From a bacterium (lineage in GTDB: Bacteria; Myxococcota_A; Bradymonadia; REDH01): a DNA stretch of 42,875 nt. The translations under genes were made by a program, and so were the position numbers. The DNA lies in contig JAUICO010000034.1 of NCBI GenBank assembly GCA_030427825.1, positions 1-42,875 on the forward strand, written 5' to 3'. The notes under the pieces are model-generated. The model did not search any database and had not been told where the DNA came from. It worked only from the letters and a program-made list of their open reading frames with translations. How positions within the stretch are numbered: position 1 is the first letter of the stretch; each line of letters opens with the position of its first letter. Below are positions 1 through 7,715 of this stretch, one piece after another.

Positions 1-1
1 C

Positions 2-457
2 GGCAGCGGTGGCGCCGGTGCCGGCGGCAGTATTGGCGTATTGGTACACGTCTCAGACGACGTCCGCGTCCTGCGAAACTCGATCACCGTGGGCAACGCG
101 GCAGACGGCGGCGGCGGGTCGCACGGTCAGCTCGGCGGCAACGGCGGCAACGGCGGCAACGGCGGCCCGGCCGGCATCGTCGGCGGACTCCCCGGCGGCG
201 ACGGCGGCGACGGTGGGGACGGCGGCGACGGTGCGGGCGCTGCCGGCGGCGGCGGCGGTATCGCGACAGGGATTCTTGTCTCGGGTGCCAATTCTGTGGT
301 CACTCGCGACAACAACACCTTCCAAATCGGAGCGGACTCCGAGGGAAGCGGCGGCGCAGGCGGCGACGGCGCAGGCAGCGCGCCCGACGGCGCGAACGGC
401 CTCTCCGGACTCCGCCGCACCTGCTACGACATGAACATCAGCGGCATCTGCCCCTGA
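2..457 (+). CDS. Gly-rich, beta-helix-like secreted protein, C-terminal fragment
   Basis: The reading frame is open from the left edge of the window and stops at TGA 455-457, so only the last ~151 residues are present and the true start lies outside. The visible part begins with a coil like those of right-handed parallel beta-helix proteins (hydrophobic V-L-V-H-V, then an N-S-I-T-V-G-N turn). It continues into runs of GGN and GGD triplets and ends with a short two-Cys tail (C-Y-D-M-N-I-S-G-I-C-P). A surface or secreted role is inferred from composition only. Gly-rich inserts of this kind occur in myxobacterial surface proteins and resemble PGRS composition. No catalytic motif is visible. The opposite strand is also open here, but it is a mirror of the GC-rich repeats. 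Confidence 0.6.
   Translation, partial: GSGGAGAGGSIGVLVHVSDDVRVLRNSITVGNAADGGGGSHGQLGGNGGNGGNGGPAGIVGGLPGGDGGDGGDGGDGAGAAGGGGGIATGILVSGANSVVTRDNNTFQIGADSEGSGGAGGDGAGSAPDGANGLSGLRRTCYDMNISGICP
134..229 (+). repeat. 9-bp tandem repeats encoding GGN and GGD
   Basis: Two short arrays lie within the Gly-rich gene. Three exact copies of GGCGGCAAC run from 134 to 160, followed by GGCGGC. Copies of GGCGGCGAC run from 194 to 229, the third copy degenerate (GGTGGGGAC). They encode Gly-Gly-Asn and Gly-Gly-Asp triplets. The period is a multiple of three, so copy-number change would keep the frame. Confidence 0.8.
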
Positions 458-539
458 GGAGAGCGACGTCCGGCCGGCCCCCCGGGCAACTCCACTCCGA
501 CCGAAATCGGGCTGCCCTACCCGGCATGCAGCCGCAGCT

Positions 540-1682
540 TTACGACGGACGGTGAGCCAGGATCTGCACGCGCTTCGAGCCGACTCGAAGGTCACTGCAG
601 ATATCCCACCGCAGGCCGGTCGCCTCCGCAAAGCTCGGCGATGAATTCAGAACCACAACTTCGCCGAAACGTCCGGCCTCGCCAACCATCGCGCCAAAGC
701 GGCGGTACAGCCCACGCCCGCCCTCGCGAAGCCGGCCGCCCCAGGGAAGGTTCGTCACCACGGCAGCACCGCGGGGCACCCGCTCGCAAAACTCCAGGAA
801 GTCACAGCGATCGGCCGTAAATGTCGCCCCTATCGCTGCGGCGTTCGCTGTGAGGTTCTGCGCTGCGGCGCGAAGCGCCGATTCAGCGACGTCGCAGCCG
901 TAGAGAGGCAGGGGCACGTCGGCCGCAGACGCCTCGCTGCGAACGCCGGCCGCGAGCAGCTCCCGGTAGGCGACGTCGTCATGCGTCGGCCATCGTTCGA
1001 ACGCGAAGCGGCGCGGCAACGCAGGAAAGTGATAGCGAAGCGCCGTCTCAAGCAGCATCGTACCACCACCCATGAACGGGTCCCACACCGCCTCCGGTCG
1101 CTCCTTCAGGCCCAGCCGGACAACCGCCGCCGCAAGCGTCTCTCGCGCGGGAGCACGCACGGTTCCCTTACGAAACCCGCGCTTGAAGAGCTCGCGGCCA
1201 CCGGCTTCGATCGAAAACTGCGCCACGTTGCGTACGATGCGTACGTGAAGATCCGCGGCGTCGCGTGTCGGAGCGGTCGGGGGCCCCTCCTCGGGAGAGT
1301 CGGAGGCCGCACGCCCAACGAGTGCCTGTTGTAGACGCTCTTCGATGGCACCCGTGTGAAAGAGTGAGCTGCGGTGCGCAGCCACATGCACCCGGGGCAC
1401 CTGACGTCGATCCAACCACGGTGAGAGGTTCACTTTCTTCAGCGCGCCAAGCAGCTCGTCAAAGTTGTGTGCCGGCGCCGAGCCAATTCGCACCCGTAGC
1501 GATTCGGCGAGGCGAAGTCCGTGTGCGAGACGCCAGAGCTCGTCGCGGCTGACGCGCAGCTCAACGCCTCCCCGCGCTCTCGTACGCTTCTTTGATGCGC
1601 CCCATTCATCGAGCTCTGCGTCGAGGGCAAACTCAAGCCGTGGGCGGACGCCAATGAATAGCAGGTACGATGTAGCTGACAT
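540..1682 (-). CDS. THUMP-domain RNA guanine-N2 methyltransferase, RlmL/Trm14-like
   Basis: This 380-aa protein is predicted to methylate guanine in rRNA or tRNA using SAM. An N-terminal THUMP-like RNA-binding region (about residues 40-150) precedes a Rossmann methyltransferase. SAM motif I is DPFMGGG (201-207), the acidic strand-2 motif is YGCDV (261-265) and the catalytic N-L-P-W-G is at 311-315, which is the (N/D)PP(Y/F/W)-type motif of N2-guanine enzymes. The length fits single-module RlmL-like proteins rather than the fused RlmKL. The start is ATG at 1682. It diverges from the parvulin-type lipoprotein at 1775. The substrate cannot be decided from sequence; 23S rRNA G2445 and tRNA G6 are the known targets of relatives. 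Confidence 0.85.
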   Translation of the reverse strand: MSATSYLLFIGVRPRLEFALDAELDEWGASKKRTRARGGVELRVSRDELWRLAHGLRLAESLRVRIGSAPAHNFDELLGALKKVNLSPWLDRRQVPRVHVAAHRSSLFHTGAIEERLQQALVGRAASDSPEEGPPTAPTRDAADLHVRIVRNVAQFSIEAGGRELFKRGFRKGTVRAPARETLAAAVVRLGLKERPEAVWDPFMGGGTMLLETALRYHFPALPRRFAFERWPTHDDVAYRELLAAGVRSEASAADVPLPLYGCDVAESALRAAAQNLTANAAAIGATFTADRCDFLEFCERVPRGAAVVTNLPWGGRLREGGRGLYRRFGAMVGEAGRFGEVVVLNSSPSFAEATGLRWDICSDLRVGSKRVQILAHRPS

Positions 1683-1774
1683 GGGCGGGCCCTTTTCGAC
1701 GGGTGAAAGCGCTTTACACCGGCAGCCTGTTCAGGCCAGGATCCGCCGCTCAATGCCTCTTACGGAGATTGGCC

Positions 1775-2341
1775 ATGAAGCGCATCTGGATCCTTACCGC
1801 AATCGCAGCGACTGTCGTCGCGAGCGCGTGCTCAAAGTCCGCGGACACCGCGGGCGAAGAAGACAACACTGTAGAAAGCGCCGTCGAGAGCGGCGAAGAA
1901 GCAGCCGCCGAGGCGCCGCCGGCCACGGCCGACGAGCCCACACCCACCGCGGCCTCACCGGTGACAACCGACATCATGAACCGCGAGCCAGTCGCTCAGC
2001 GCACCATGGTTCAGCACGTCCTCATCTCCTGGTCCGACAAAGCGCCGGTCTACGCCGGACGCGGTGGTCAGGACCCGCGCGGCGCCGCGCGCAGCGCTGA
2101 AGAAGCGAATGGCCTCGCAGCCTTCATTCTGGCCCAGGCGCGTGGTGGTCGAGACTTCGTAGCGATGATGCGCGAGTTTTCCGAAGACCCGGGCAGCGCG
2201 CGCACAGGACGTGCCTACGAGGTAACACCGCAGGCCGGCCTGGTGCCGCCATTCAAGGCGCTCGGAATGCGACTGAACGTGAGCGAAATCGGCGTCTGCG
2301 AGACCGACTTCGGGTTCCACATCATCAAACGGACGGAGTAG
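1775..2341 (+). CDS. Parvulin-type (PpiC) peptidyl-prolyl isomerase-like lipoprotein
   Basis: The 188-aa predicted lipoprotein starts with M-K-R-I-W and has a hydrophobic signal ending in V-A-S-A-C, with the lipid-modified Cys at 19. An acidic/Ala/Pro linker follows (20-75), then a single PpiC-like domain (78-188). That domain shows V-Q-H-V-L-I, the A-x-x-F-x-x-x-x-x-x-F-S-E-D-P-G core (128-140), and the terminal F-G-F-H-I-I-K typical of parvulins. The usual G-G in the parvulin core is R-T-G-R here, so activity is uncertain. I chose ATG 1775 over an in-frame ATG at 1703 because a GGAG ribosome site precedes it and the signal peptide begins there. Likely role: envelope protein folding. Its 3' end overlaps the convergent methyltransferase gene by 17 bp. 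Confidence 0.8.
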   Translation: MKRIWILTAIAATVVASACSKSADTAGEEDNTVESAVESGEEAAAEAPPATADEPTPTAASPVTTDIMNREPVAQRTMVQHVLISWSDKAPVYAGRGGQDPRGAARSAEEANGLAAFILAQARGGRDFVAMMREFSEDPGSARTGRAYEVTPQAGLVPPFKALGMRLNVSEIGVCETDFGFHIIKRTE

Positions 2342-3944
2342 CCGTACCGGGCTCTCGCCACCAGCTGAGCAGCGCCACGTCCAGCTCAGCGCGCGCGGAG
2401 CTGCCTGCGGGCGTGCCCTCACAGCGCAGAGCCGCTGCGCGTACATCCGACGGTGGCGGCCAGAGCATCGGCAGACGTCGCAGATGCACGATCTTCACCT
2501 GCGGGAACACCGTTCGTCGCTCGGCGAACAGCGCTCGATACACGCCGGACACTGCCTCGCTGTTGAGCAGCGCCGCCAGGACGCGCAGGTTTTCAGCCGC
2601 GCCACGACGGCCTTTCCATCGCATGATGTGAACGCTGTTGAGCGCCACGCGATCGTCATCCGTGTAGGCTACGACGAGCCGAGACGCCGTCTGCCGACTG
2701 TAGAGCCTGGGACCCGCGAAGAGCTCGGCGCTACGCAGCGACGTACCCCCGCGCCGCCACTCTTTGCGCACCGCCGCCGGATCCCGCTCGATCCACGAAC
2801 GAGAGGGTCCGATCCCTTCCGGGCGCAGGTCGCGGCCTTCCACGAGCAAGGACGGCTGACCCATGCCCAATGAGCTTTCCCTGATCAGCGCCCGCCTCGC
2901 TGCGCGTGATCCCGGGTTCACCCCATCGTGAATCGAAACCAGGTCGCCCAGAACCGCCGACCCTCTTGCGAGCTTCCAGGCAAGCTCTGACCACTCGCCA
3001 CGGCCCGCAAAGATGCCGCCAACCAGGGACAGGTCCTCGTCGCTGAGCCGCCACCAGTCTGCCGGGTTCCCCCAGTCGTCAGCACTCAACCCGGCCACGA
3101 ATTCCACATCGCAGCCACGAGTCGCTGCGGAGTCGATCGCGGACTCTCCGCGACGGCGAGCGACGAGGAGTGAGGGGCGAACGACGCGATCCTCGAACAG
3201 GTTGTCGCCGAGCTCGGCGACGACGACGACATCACACAGACGCCGAAGCTCATCGCGCAGGGACGCGTAACTCGGAGCGGTCAGCAACGCGTCCGGGATC
3301 ACAAAGCCACAGATTTCTCCGCTGCGCATCAGGTCGCGGACGACACGGGCTACAAAGGCGACAGCCGGGTTTACGCGCCCGCTCCCCCACCGTGCCGCCA
3401 CTCGCTGAACGCGGTCGAGATCGAGTTTGCTACGCTGTGATACGCGCGCGTAACCGGAGACCCAGGGAGGGTTGCAGACGAAGAGCAGCTCGCCCGTGCG
3501 ACCCGGTGGACGGGGAGTGCTCAGCCCGTCGGCGACCTCTACGGAGACACCGAATGCGCCTGCGATCGCTGACACTGCCGGGTCGATGTCGATTCCGTAC
3601 AGCTCGAATCGGTCCGACAGGGGACGAAGAAGGCGACCGGAGCCGGCCGCCGGATCGAAGGCTACGCGCCCTCGATCATACTCCGGGCCGAAACGCCGTC
3701 GCATCAGCTCGGCCAGCGCGTCGGCGACCCGCGTGGGCGTCAGCACCAGGCCCTTCGGGTCTCGGCGGCGGCGGCCGCGGATTCGCTGCAGCTCAGCTAT
3801 CAACGCATCTTCAGCCGCATCGTCGAAGCGGCCTGCGGTAGCGAGCTCGTGGGCGAGTTCAGCGACCGCCGACGCGATCCCGGCGTCGCCTCCGCCCGAT
3901 GTGAGAAAGCGTTCTCGAAGCGCTGCGGACACGTCGACTCTCAC
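2325..3944 (-). CDS. TaqI-like DNA adenine-N6 methyltransferase, apparently solitary
   Basis: The ~539-aa protein is a predicted N6-adenine DNA methyltransferase. With the GTG start at 3944, residues 69-77 match the T-P-x-x-V-A region of Type I/IIG enzymes. SAM motif I is F-D-P-A-A-G-S-G at 96-103 and catalytic motif IV is N-P-P-W at 158-161. The C-terminal half (about 270-520) looks like a TaqI-type target-recognition domain. No nuclease motif is visible and no endonuclease gene adjoins. The start is a judgement: GTG 3944 follows a GGAG/AGAGG site just past the MscS stop. The frame is also open upstream to 4043, but that part is an Arg run lying inside mscS. It is probably co-transcribed with the channel. 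Alternative: a Type IIG-derived orphan or regulatory methylase. Confidence 0.8.
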   Translation of the reverse strand: MRVDVSAALRERFLTSGGGDAGIASAVAELAHELATAGRFDDAAEDALIAELQRIRGRRRRDPKGLVLTPTRVADALAELMRRRFGPEYDRGRVAFDPAAGSGRLLRPLSDRFELYGIDIDPAVSAIAGAFGVSVEVADGLSTPRPPGRTGELLFVCNPPWVSGYARVSQRSKLDLDRVQRVAARWGSGRVNPAVAFVARVVRDLMRSGEICGFVIPDALLTAPSYASLRDELRRLCDVVVVAELGDNLFEDRVVRPSLLVARRRGESAIDSAATRGCDVEFVAGLSADDWGNPADWWRLSDEDLSLVGGIFAGRGEWSELAWKLARGSAVLGDLVSIHDGVNPGSRAARRALIRESSLGMGQPSLLVEGRDLRPEGIGPSRSWIERDPAAVRKEWRRGGTSLRSAELFAGPRLYSRQTASRLVVAYTDDDRVALNSVHIMRWKGRRGAAENLRVLAALLNSEAVSGVYRALFAERRTVFPQVKIVHLRRLPMLWPPPSDVRAAALRCEGTPAGSSARAELDVALLSWWREPGTATPSV

Positions 3945-3951
3945 CAGCCTC

Positions 3952-5259
3952 TCACTCCGGCGTCGGGGCGCTGCTCTCGCCCACATTCGGCGGCGCGCTC
4001 TCTTCCTTCTTCGCCGGCGGGTTCGGCGCCGGGGGCGCAACAACGGTCTCCTGACGACGTACGGGTGCCGCCAACTCTACGCCCGTCTCCGCCAACGCAT
4101 CCAGGACACCCAGATGGACCGCCTCGCGAATCTCAACGTAGCGGGTCCAGTCGTCGCTGTCGGTGAAATACTGCACGAGGATCTCGAGGGCTCCGTCGGC
4201 AAGCTGAGCAAGGCGAACCTCAAAGTTATCCTGTTGGACGCCGGCCTGGGCGACGAGGACACGTCGAATCGCGGCCAGGGCAGCTCGGACTCTCGCGGTG
4301 TCGGTCCGATAGGAGACCTGCAGGCCGTACTTCACGCGACGCTGCTGTCGTCGCGAGAAGTTCTCGATGGCGCTGCCCGCAAGCATCGCGTTCGGGACAG
4401 AGACGATCGTCTTTTCAAAGGTCCGGACTTTCGTTGACCGAAATCCTACCTCTTCAACCACGCCCTCGACGTTTGGCGTCTTGATGATGTCACCGACATC
4501 GAAGGGGTTGTCCGTATAGATCATGAGAGTGCCGAACCAGTTCGCGAAAGTCTGCTCTGCTGCGAGCGCAACGGCCAGCGCCCCGAGACCGAATGCGCCC
4601 AACACGGCCGCCGCATTAAACCCGAACTCCTGCATGACGATGACGGCTGTTACAGCCACGATGACACCCTTGAGGCACTGACTCAGCAGGGCAGCGACCC
4701 GGTCGTCGAACTCGGAAGAGGTCTTTCCGGCGGCGACCGCGAGACCCTGTGTCACGATCTTGGATGACCTCGTCAGCGCCGCGGCGATCAGCACGATCAC
4801 CGAGATGCGGTACGCGAGCGCGAGGGCGCTGAGCAGCCCCGCAGGGAGCACCAACAGGCGCGCAGCAAGCCACACCCCGGTGAACACGATGAAGAGCGCC
4901 ACTGATGGACGCAGCGCCGTGACCAGCGTGTCATCGACAGTGGTTTCGGTTCCCTCCGCGCGACGCGCCAACCGTCGCAGTATCGGCTGGACGATGAGCG
5001 CCCGGAGAATCAGTGCGGTCAGAACCACGGCCGCCGCCGCGATAAATCGCCACACCGGGGTTCCGAGGAAGGGCTGCAGGAGCCACTCGGGACAGTAGCC
5101 GAAGAGCGACTCCATCGTCGTCGAAAACCAGGTGTCGTCGCCAAGAGAGGTCGGCGCGGCGTGCGGCTCAGATGCGATCGCCGTCGCTGCTACCGGTGCG
5201 GCGACGACGACCCCAAGCGCCGCAGCGCTACGCCGCACGCGTCTGCTGCGTTCCGTCAC
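3952..5259 (-). CDS. MscS-family small-conductance mechanosensitive channel
   Basis: This 435-aa inner-membrane protein is predicted to open under membrane tension and release osmolytes during hypo-osmotic shock. A signal-like N-terminus (10-30) is followed by membrane segments near 72-92, 117-140, 142-162 and 198-210. The pore helix at 216-243 shows the Gly/Ala-packed pattern of TM3 (G-A-F-G-L-G-A-L-A-V-A-L-A-A) running into N-W-F-G. The beta domain follows, with D-N-P-F-D-V-G-D (250-257) and F-R-S-T-K-V-R-T-F (273-281), both family hallmarks. A Pro/Ala/Glu-rich tail ends the protein. The start is GTG 5259. The downstream methyltransferase start is 7 bp beyond the stop, and the upstream small membrane gene lies 70 bp away on the same strand. 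Confidence 0.92.
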   Translation of the reverse strand: MTERSRRVRRSAAALGVVVAAPVAATAIASEPHAAPTSLGDDTWFSTTMESLFGYCPEWLLQPFLGTPVWRFIAAAAVVLTALILRALIVQPILRRLARRAEGTETTVDDTLVTALRPSVALFIVFTGVWLAARLLVLPAGLLSALALAYRISVIVLIAAALTRSSKIVTQGLAVAAGKTSSEFDDRVAALLSQCLKGVIVAVTAVIVMQEFGFNAAAVLGAFGLGALAVALAAEQTFANWFGTLMIYTDNPFDVGDIIKTPNVEGVVEEVGFRSTKVRTFEKTIVSVPNAMLAGSAIENFSRRQQRRVKYGLQVSYRTDTARVRAALAAIRRVLVAQAGVQQDNFEVRLAQLADGALEILVQYFTDSDDWTRYVEIREAVHLGVLDALAETGVELAAPVRRQETVVAPPAPNPPAKKEESAPPNVGESSAPTPE

Positions 5260-5329
5260 GTTCCGGGTCCTGTGTACGTTGAATCAGGGCGCCGGTCGCG
5301 GCCCGCGATGCAGATCGAGGCATGCCCAC

Positions 5330-5698
5330 TCACAGCGACTCCTCGGCGGCATCCAGTTCACGCATTCGACGCTCAAAGTCGGCCTCACTCAAGGGCGCCT
5401 TCTCGGCGGCAGCCGGTCGCGCGCTGTGCGCGGAAGCGGGCTTCGCAGCAGCCCGAGGCGCCGCAGCGGTTGCGGCCCCTGCACCGGCGGCCGAACGCTT
5501 CTTGCGAAGGCGCACAACCATGTAGGCGATGAACAGCGCTGCGACGACGCCGATCCCAATGTAGGTCTCCGTCGGGTGTTCGCGGCTCCAGGTGTACACC
5601 TGAAAGGCGCCCACGACGGTCAGTACCCACTGAATTCCCCACAAACCCAGTTTTGTCTTCCGCCACCAGCTCGGTGGTTTCCTGTCCTTCTTCGTCAC
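5330..5698 (-). CDS. Small two-helix membrane protein of unknown function
   Basis: I do not recognise this 122-aa protein. A basic N-terminus with a W-W motif precedes two likely membrane helices, about residues 18-36 and 46-64. A basic stop-transfer (R-L-R-K-K-R) follows, then an Ala/Pro-rich tail ending in an acidic segment (F-E-R-R-M-R-E-L-D-A-A-E). I chose GTG 5698 because GGGAGAA sits six bases upstream. The frame also extends to an ATG-type start at 5746 that lacks such a site. It is the first gene of a leftward run with mscS and the DNA methyltransferase, but nothing in it indicates a shared role. Confidence 0.65.
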   Translation of the reverse strand: MTKKDRKPPSWWRKTKLGLWGIQWVLTVVGAFQVYTWSREHPTETYIGIGVVAALFIAYMVVRLRKKRSAAGAGAATAAAPRAAAKPASAHSARPAAAEKAPLSEADFERRMRELDAAEESL

Positions 5699-5783
5699 GT
5701 CGTTTCTCCCGTTGGCGCCGAACTCCGTCGGCGGCTGAGCGAGCATAGTGCAGGTTCGGGTCCCTGCGGAACCCCGATGACCT

Positions 5784-5816
5784 CATTGTCTGCGCCTGAT
5801 CGGAGCGCAGGCAATG
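5784..5816. promoter_or_regulatory. 12-bp inverted repeat in the gluQ leader/divergent promoter region
   Basis: CATTGTCTGCGC (5784-5795) pairs with GCGCAGGCAATG (5805-5816) across a 9-nt loop, with a single G-T wobble. It lies 44 bp before the gluQ ATG and 86 bp before the divergent membrane-protein start, so it could be an operator or an RNA hairpin in either leader. No U-tract follows on either strand. It is the strongest dyad in this 161-bp spacer. Confidence 0.5.
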
Positions 5817-5859
5817 TGAGCGCCGTTGCAACACGGCTCCGCATGCATCACATTCCACT

Positions 5860-6831
5860 ATGCACTGCGTCGGACGACTCGCGCCCAGCCCTACCGGGAA
5901 CCTGCACCTCGGGAACCTAAGCACCTATGCCCTCGCGTGGGCGGCCGCGAGGCGTGTCGGTGGGCGACTTGTGTACCGCGTTGAAGATCTGGACCCGCCG
6001 AGGACGATTCCGGAACAGATCAAACAACAAGCGGAGGACCTGCGCTGGCTGGGGCTCGATTGGGACGCCGGCTACGGCACCGGTGGAGACGACGAGCGCT
6101 TCATGCAGTCCCAGCGTACCGCGATCTACGAGGCTGCGCTCGCCGAGCTGCGCGAACGGGATCTTGTCTATCCCTGCACCTGTTCCCGCCGCGAGATCGC
6201 AGACCTGCTGTCGGCCCCTCATGCGGAGTTCGATCCCGCGCTGCGCTATCCGGGGACGTGCGCACGTCGACAGCCGGTCTGCGAGAGCGCGGCGGCCGCG
6301 ATTCGATTTCGCGCCCACGGCGTCATCGAGTTTGAGGACGCGCTCTGCCCTCCCGTCGTCTGTCGACTGGACGACAACCCGGGAGACTTCGTGGTTCGCC
6401 GCAAAGACGGACTCTTTGCATATCAGCTGGCGGTGGTTGCGGACGACATCGAAATGGGGGTCACGCAGGTGGTTCGTGGCCGCGATCTCCTGGACTCTAC
6501 GCCGCGGCAGCACGCCCTTTTTGATGCGCTGGGGGCTCCGCGCCCGGACACCCTTCACACGCCTCTCGTCGTCGACAGTTCCGGGCAGAGGCTGGCGAAA
6601 CGAGACGGCTCTCACGGCGTCCCGGGCCTTCGCGATGCCGGCTGGACACCAGCGCTGCTGCGCGGCGCGCTGATGGTTCTGTGGGGATGGCGGGATCAGC
6701 TCCAGGCCGCCGAGATGGACTCTCTGCTCAGCGAATGGGACACAGAACCACTGCAGCGTCCGGAGATCCGCGTTCCAGCTGCCTTCTTCGCCTCCCCGGA
6801 GCGTTTTTCGCGTGCCGCAGGCTCGCTGTAG
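5860..6831 (+). CDS. gluQ: Glutamyl-queuosine tRNA(Asp) synthetase
   Basis: The 323-aa enzyme activates glutamate and attaches it to the queuosine at the wobble position of tRNA(Asp). It is a truncated GluRS catalytic core without an anticodon-binding domain. The class I signature is A-P-S-P-T-G-N-L-H-L-G-N (8-19) and the KMSKS equivalent is R-L-A-K-R-D-G (244-250). The zinc site typical of GluQ-RS is complete: C106, C108, Y130 and C134. The ATG at 5860 gives the usual short N-terminus, but no clear ribosome site precedes it. A 12-bp inverted repeat sits in the leader and a strong hairpin follows the stop. In many bacteria gluQ adjoins dksA; here the DksA-family gene is 11 kb away. Confidence 0.93.
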   Translation: MHCVGRLAPSPTGNLHLGNLSTYALAWAAARRVGGRLVYRVEDLDPPRTIPEQIKQQAEDLRWLGLDWDAGYGTGGDDERFMQSQRTAIYEAALAELRERDLVYPCTCSRREIADLLSAPHAEFDPALRYPGTCARRQPVCESAAAAIRFRAHGVIEFEDALCPPVVCRLDDNPGDFVVRRKDGLFAYQLAVVADDIEMGVTQVVRGRDLLDSTPRQHALFDALGAPRPDTLHTPLVVDSSGQRLAKRDGSHGVPGLRDAGWTPALLRGALMVLWGWRDQLQAAEMDSLLSEWDTEPLQRPEIRVPAAFFASPERFSRAAGSL

Positions 6832-6835
6832 GCAA

Positions 6836-6867
6836 CGAAGCGCCGCGGAGACGCCTGCGGCGCTTCG
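6836..6867 (+). terminator. Strong hairpin directly after gluQ, no U-tract
   Basis: CGAAGCGCCGC (6836-6846) pairs perfectly with GCGGCGCTTCG (6857-6867) around a 10-nt loop, starting 4 bp after the gluQ stop. No T-run follows immediately; the first T-rich stretch is TTTTT at about 6929. It could be a U-less terminator or a 3'-end-stabilising stem. Confidence 0.5.
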
Positions 6868-7026
6868 GCCGCGCGTCGCGGCGGCGTATCGTAGGTGGAC
6901 AGTCCCCTCCAAGCGCGCTAGCCTGCGATCTTTTTGGCCGTCGTGCGGCGTTCGAGGAATCACCTGCTGCCGCGCCGATTCTGCTTCTTCGCTGACACGG
7001 CGAACCCAAAACTCTCCGAGGAACCC

Positions 7027-7653
7027 ATGGCAAAGTGCCGATTGGCAGTGCTGCAATACGAACGATATAACGAGCACTTCGTCCCGATCATTACGCGCGC
7101 CCGCAAGAAAGGCGGCGCCGCGGCGGTCGAAGAACTGCGCGCGTTCCTGACCGGTATCAAGGACCGCGACAAGCGCGATGAGGCCATGAACCAGGTCGAT
7201 CGAATCGACAGCGCGGTACAGGGAAATCGCTGGCACGAAGCCGCCGCCGGCATGGTGATGGACGCTTCCTGCACCGAAGACATCAAGGAGTTTGACGACT
7301 TTTCAGGAAGCCTCGATACCTGGGCCGATTTTCTCTACGACTGGGACCCGGAGAACGCAGAAGCGATCTGCAACTTCTTCGGGTTTCTGTCGGACTATAC
7401 CGTCGCCTGGGCATCGCCGTCCGACACCTGGCGTGCCGCCGTGCCCCCAGAGCAGCTGACAGCTGCGGCGACCGCGATGGGCGCTCTGACGCCCCGACAG
7501 CTGCAGAAGATGCTCAGCTCCGCGGAAGATGGCGACGTGTTCTCTGACGAAGAGGCCGAAGACCTTGCAAACTGGTGGGGAGAGTTCCGCTCAACGGTGC
7601 GGCTCGCGCGCCGTCAGGAGGAAGGCCTGCTCGTCGCCATCGTCGACGAGTAA
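7027..7653 (+). CDS. Conserved-looking acidic cytosolic protein, function unknown
   Basis: I do not recognise this 208-aa protein. It has no signal peptide or membrane segment. Predicted content is mostly helical. Residues 10-60 are a basic helical stretch rich in Arg and Lys. Residues ~85-145 are rich in Asp, Phe, Trp and Tyr (for example F-D-D-F-S, D-T-W-A-D-F-L-Y-D-W-D). The C-terminal part is acidic. ATG 7027 is preceded by GAGGA at ideal spacing; the frame is open further upstream but without a comparable site. It stands alone between gluQ, which has a hairpin after it, and a convergent lipoprotein gene. Base composition and codon use look like those of the neighbours, so it is probably a real gene. 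Confidence 0.7.
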   Translation: MAKCRLAVLQYERYNEHFVPIITRARKKGGAAAVEELRAFLTGIKDRDKRDEAMNQVDRIDSAVQGNRWHEAAAGMVMDASCTEDIKEFDDFSGSLDTWADFLYDWDPENAEAICNFFGFLSDYTVAWASPSDTWRAAVPPEQLTAAATAMGALTPRQLQKMLSSAEDGDVFSDEEAEDLANWWGEFRSTVRLARRQEEGLLVAIVDE

Positions 7654-7701
7654 CGTCACCCCGTCATTGTCGGGCGCCTCAGGGCCCCGGCAGACTCTGC
7701 G

Positions 7702-7715
7702 CCTGAGCGCTCAGG
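7702..7715. other. 14-bp perfect palindrome between convergent genes
   Basis: CCTGAGCGCTCAGG is a perfect palindrome covering the stop codon of the leftward lipoprotein gene. A related CCTCAGG lies at 7677-7683, so GCGC(C)TCAGG and CCTGAGCGC can also form a longer stem with one bulge. It may act as a bidirectional 3'-end structure for the converging genes; no T-run is present. Confidence 0.35.

Noticed and set aside
134..229. Short regular repeats considered as a CRISPR array
   Set aside because: The units are 9 bp, directly adjacent without spacers, and in frame with a Gly-rich protein.
5917..7236. 439-codon open frame on the - strand over gluQ
   Set aside because: The + strand encodes an intact synthetase with all motifs; the antisense translation is Arg-rich and featureless.
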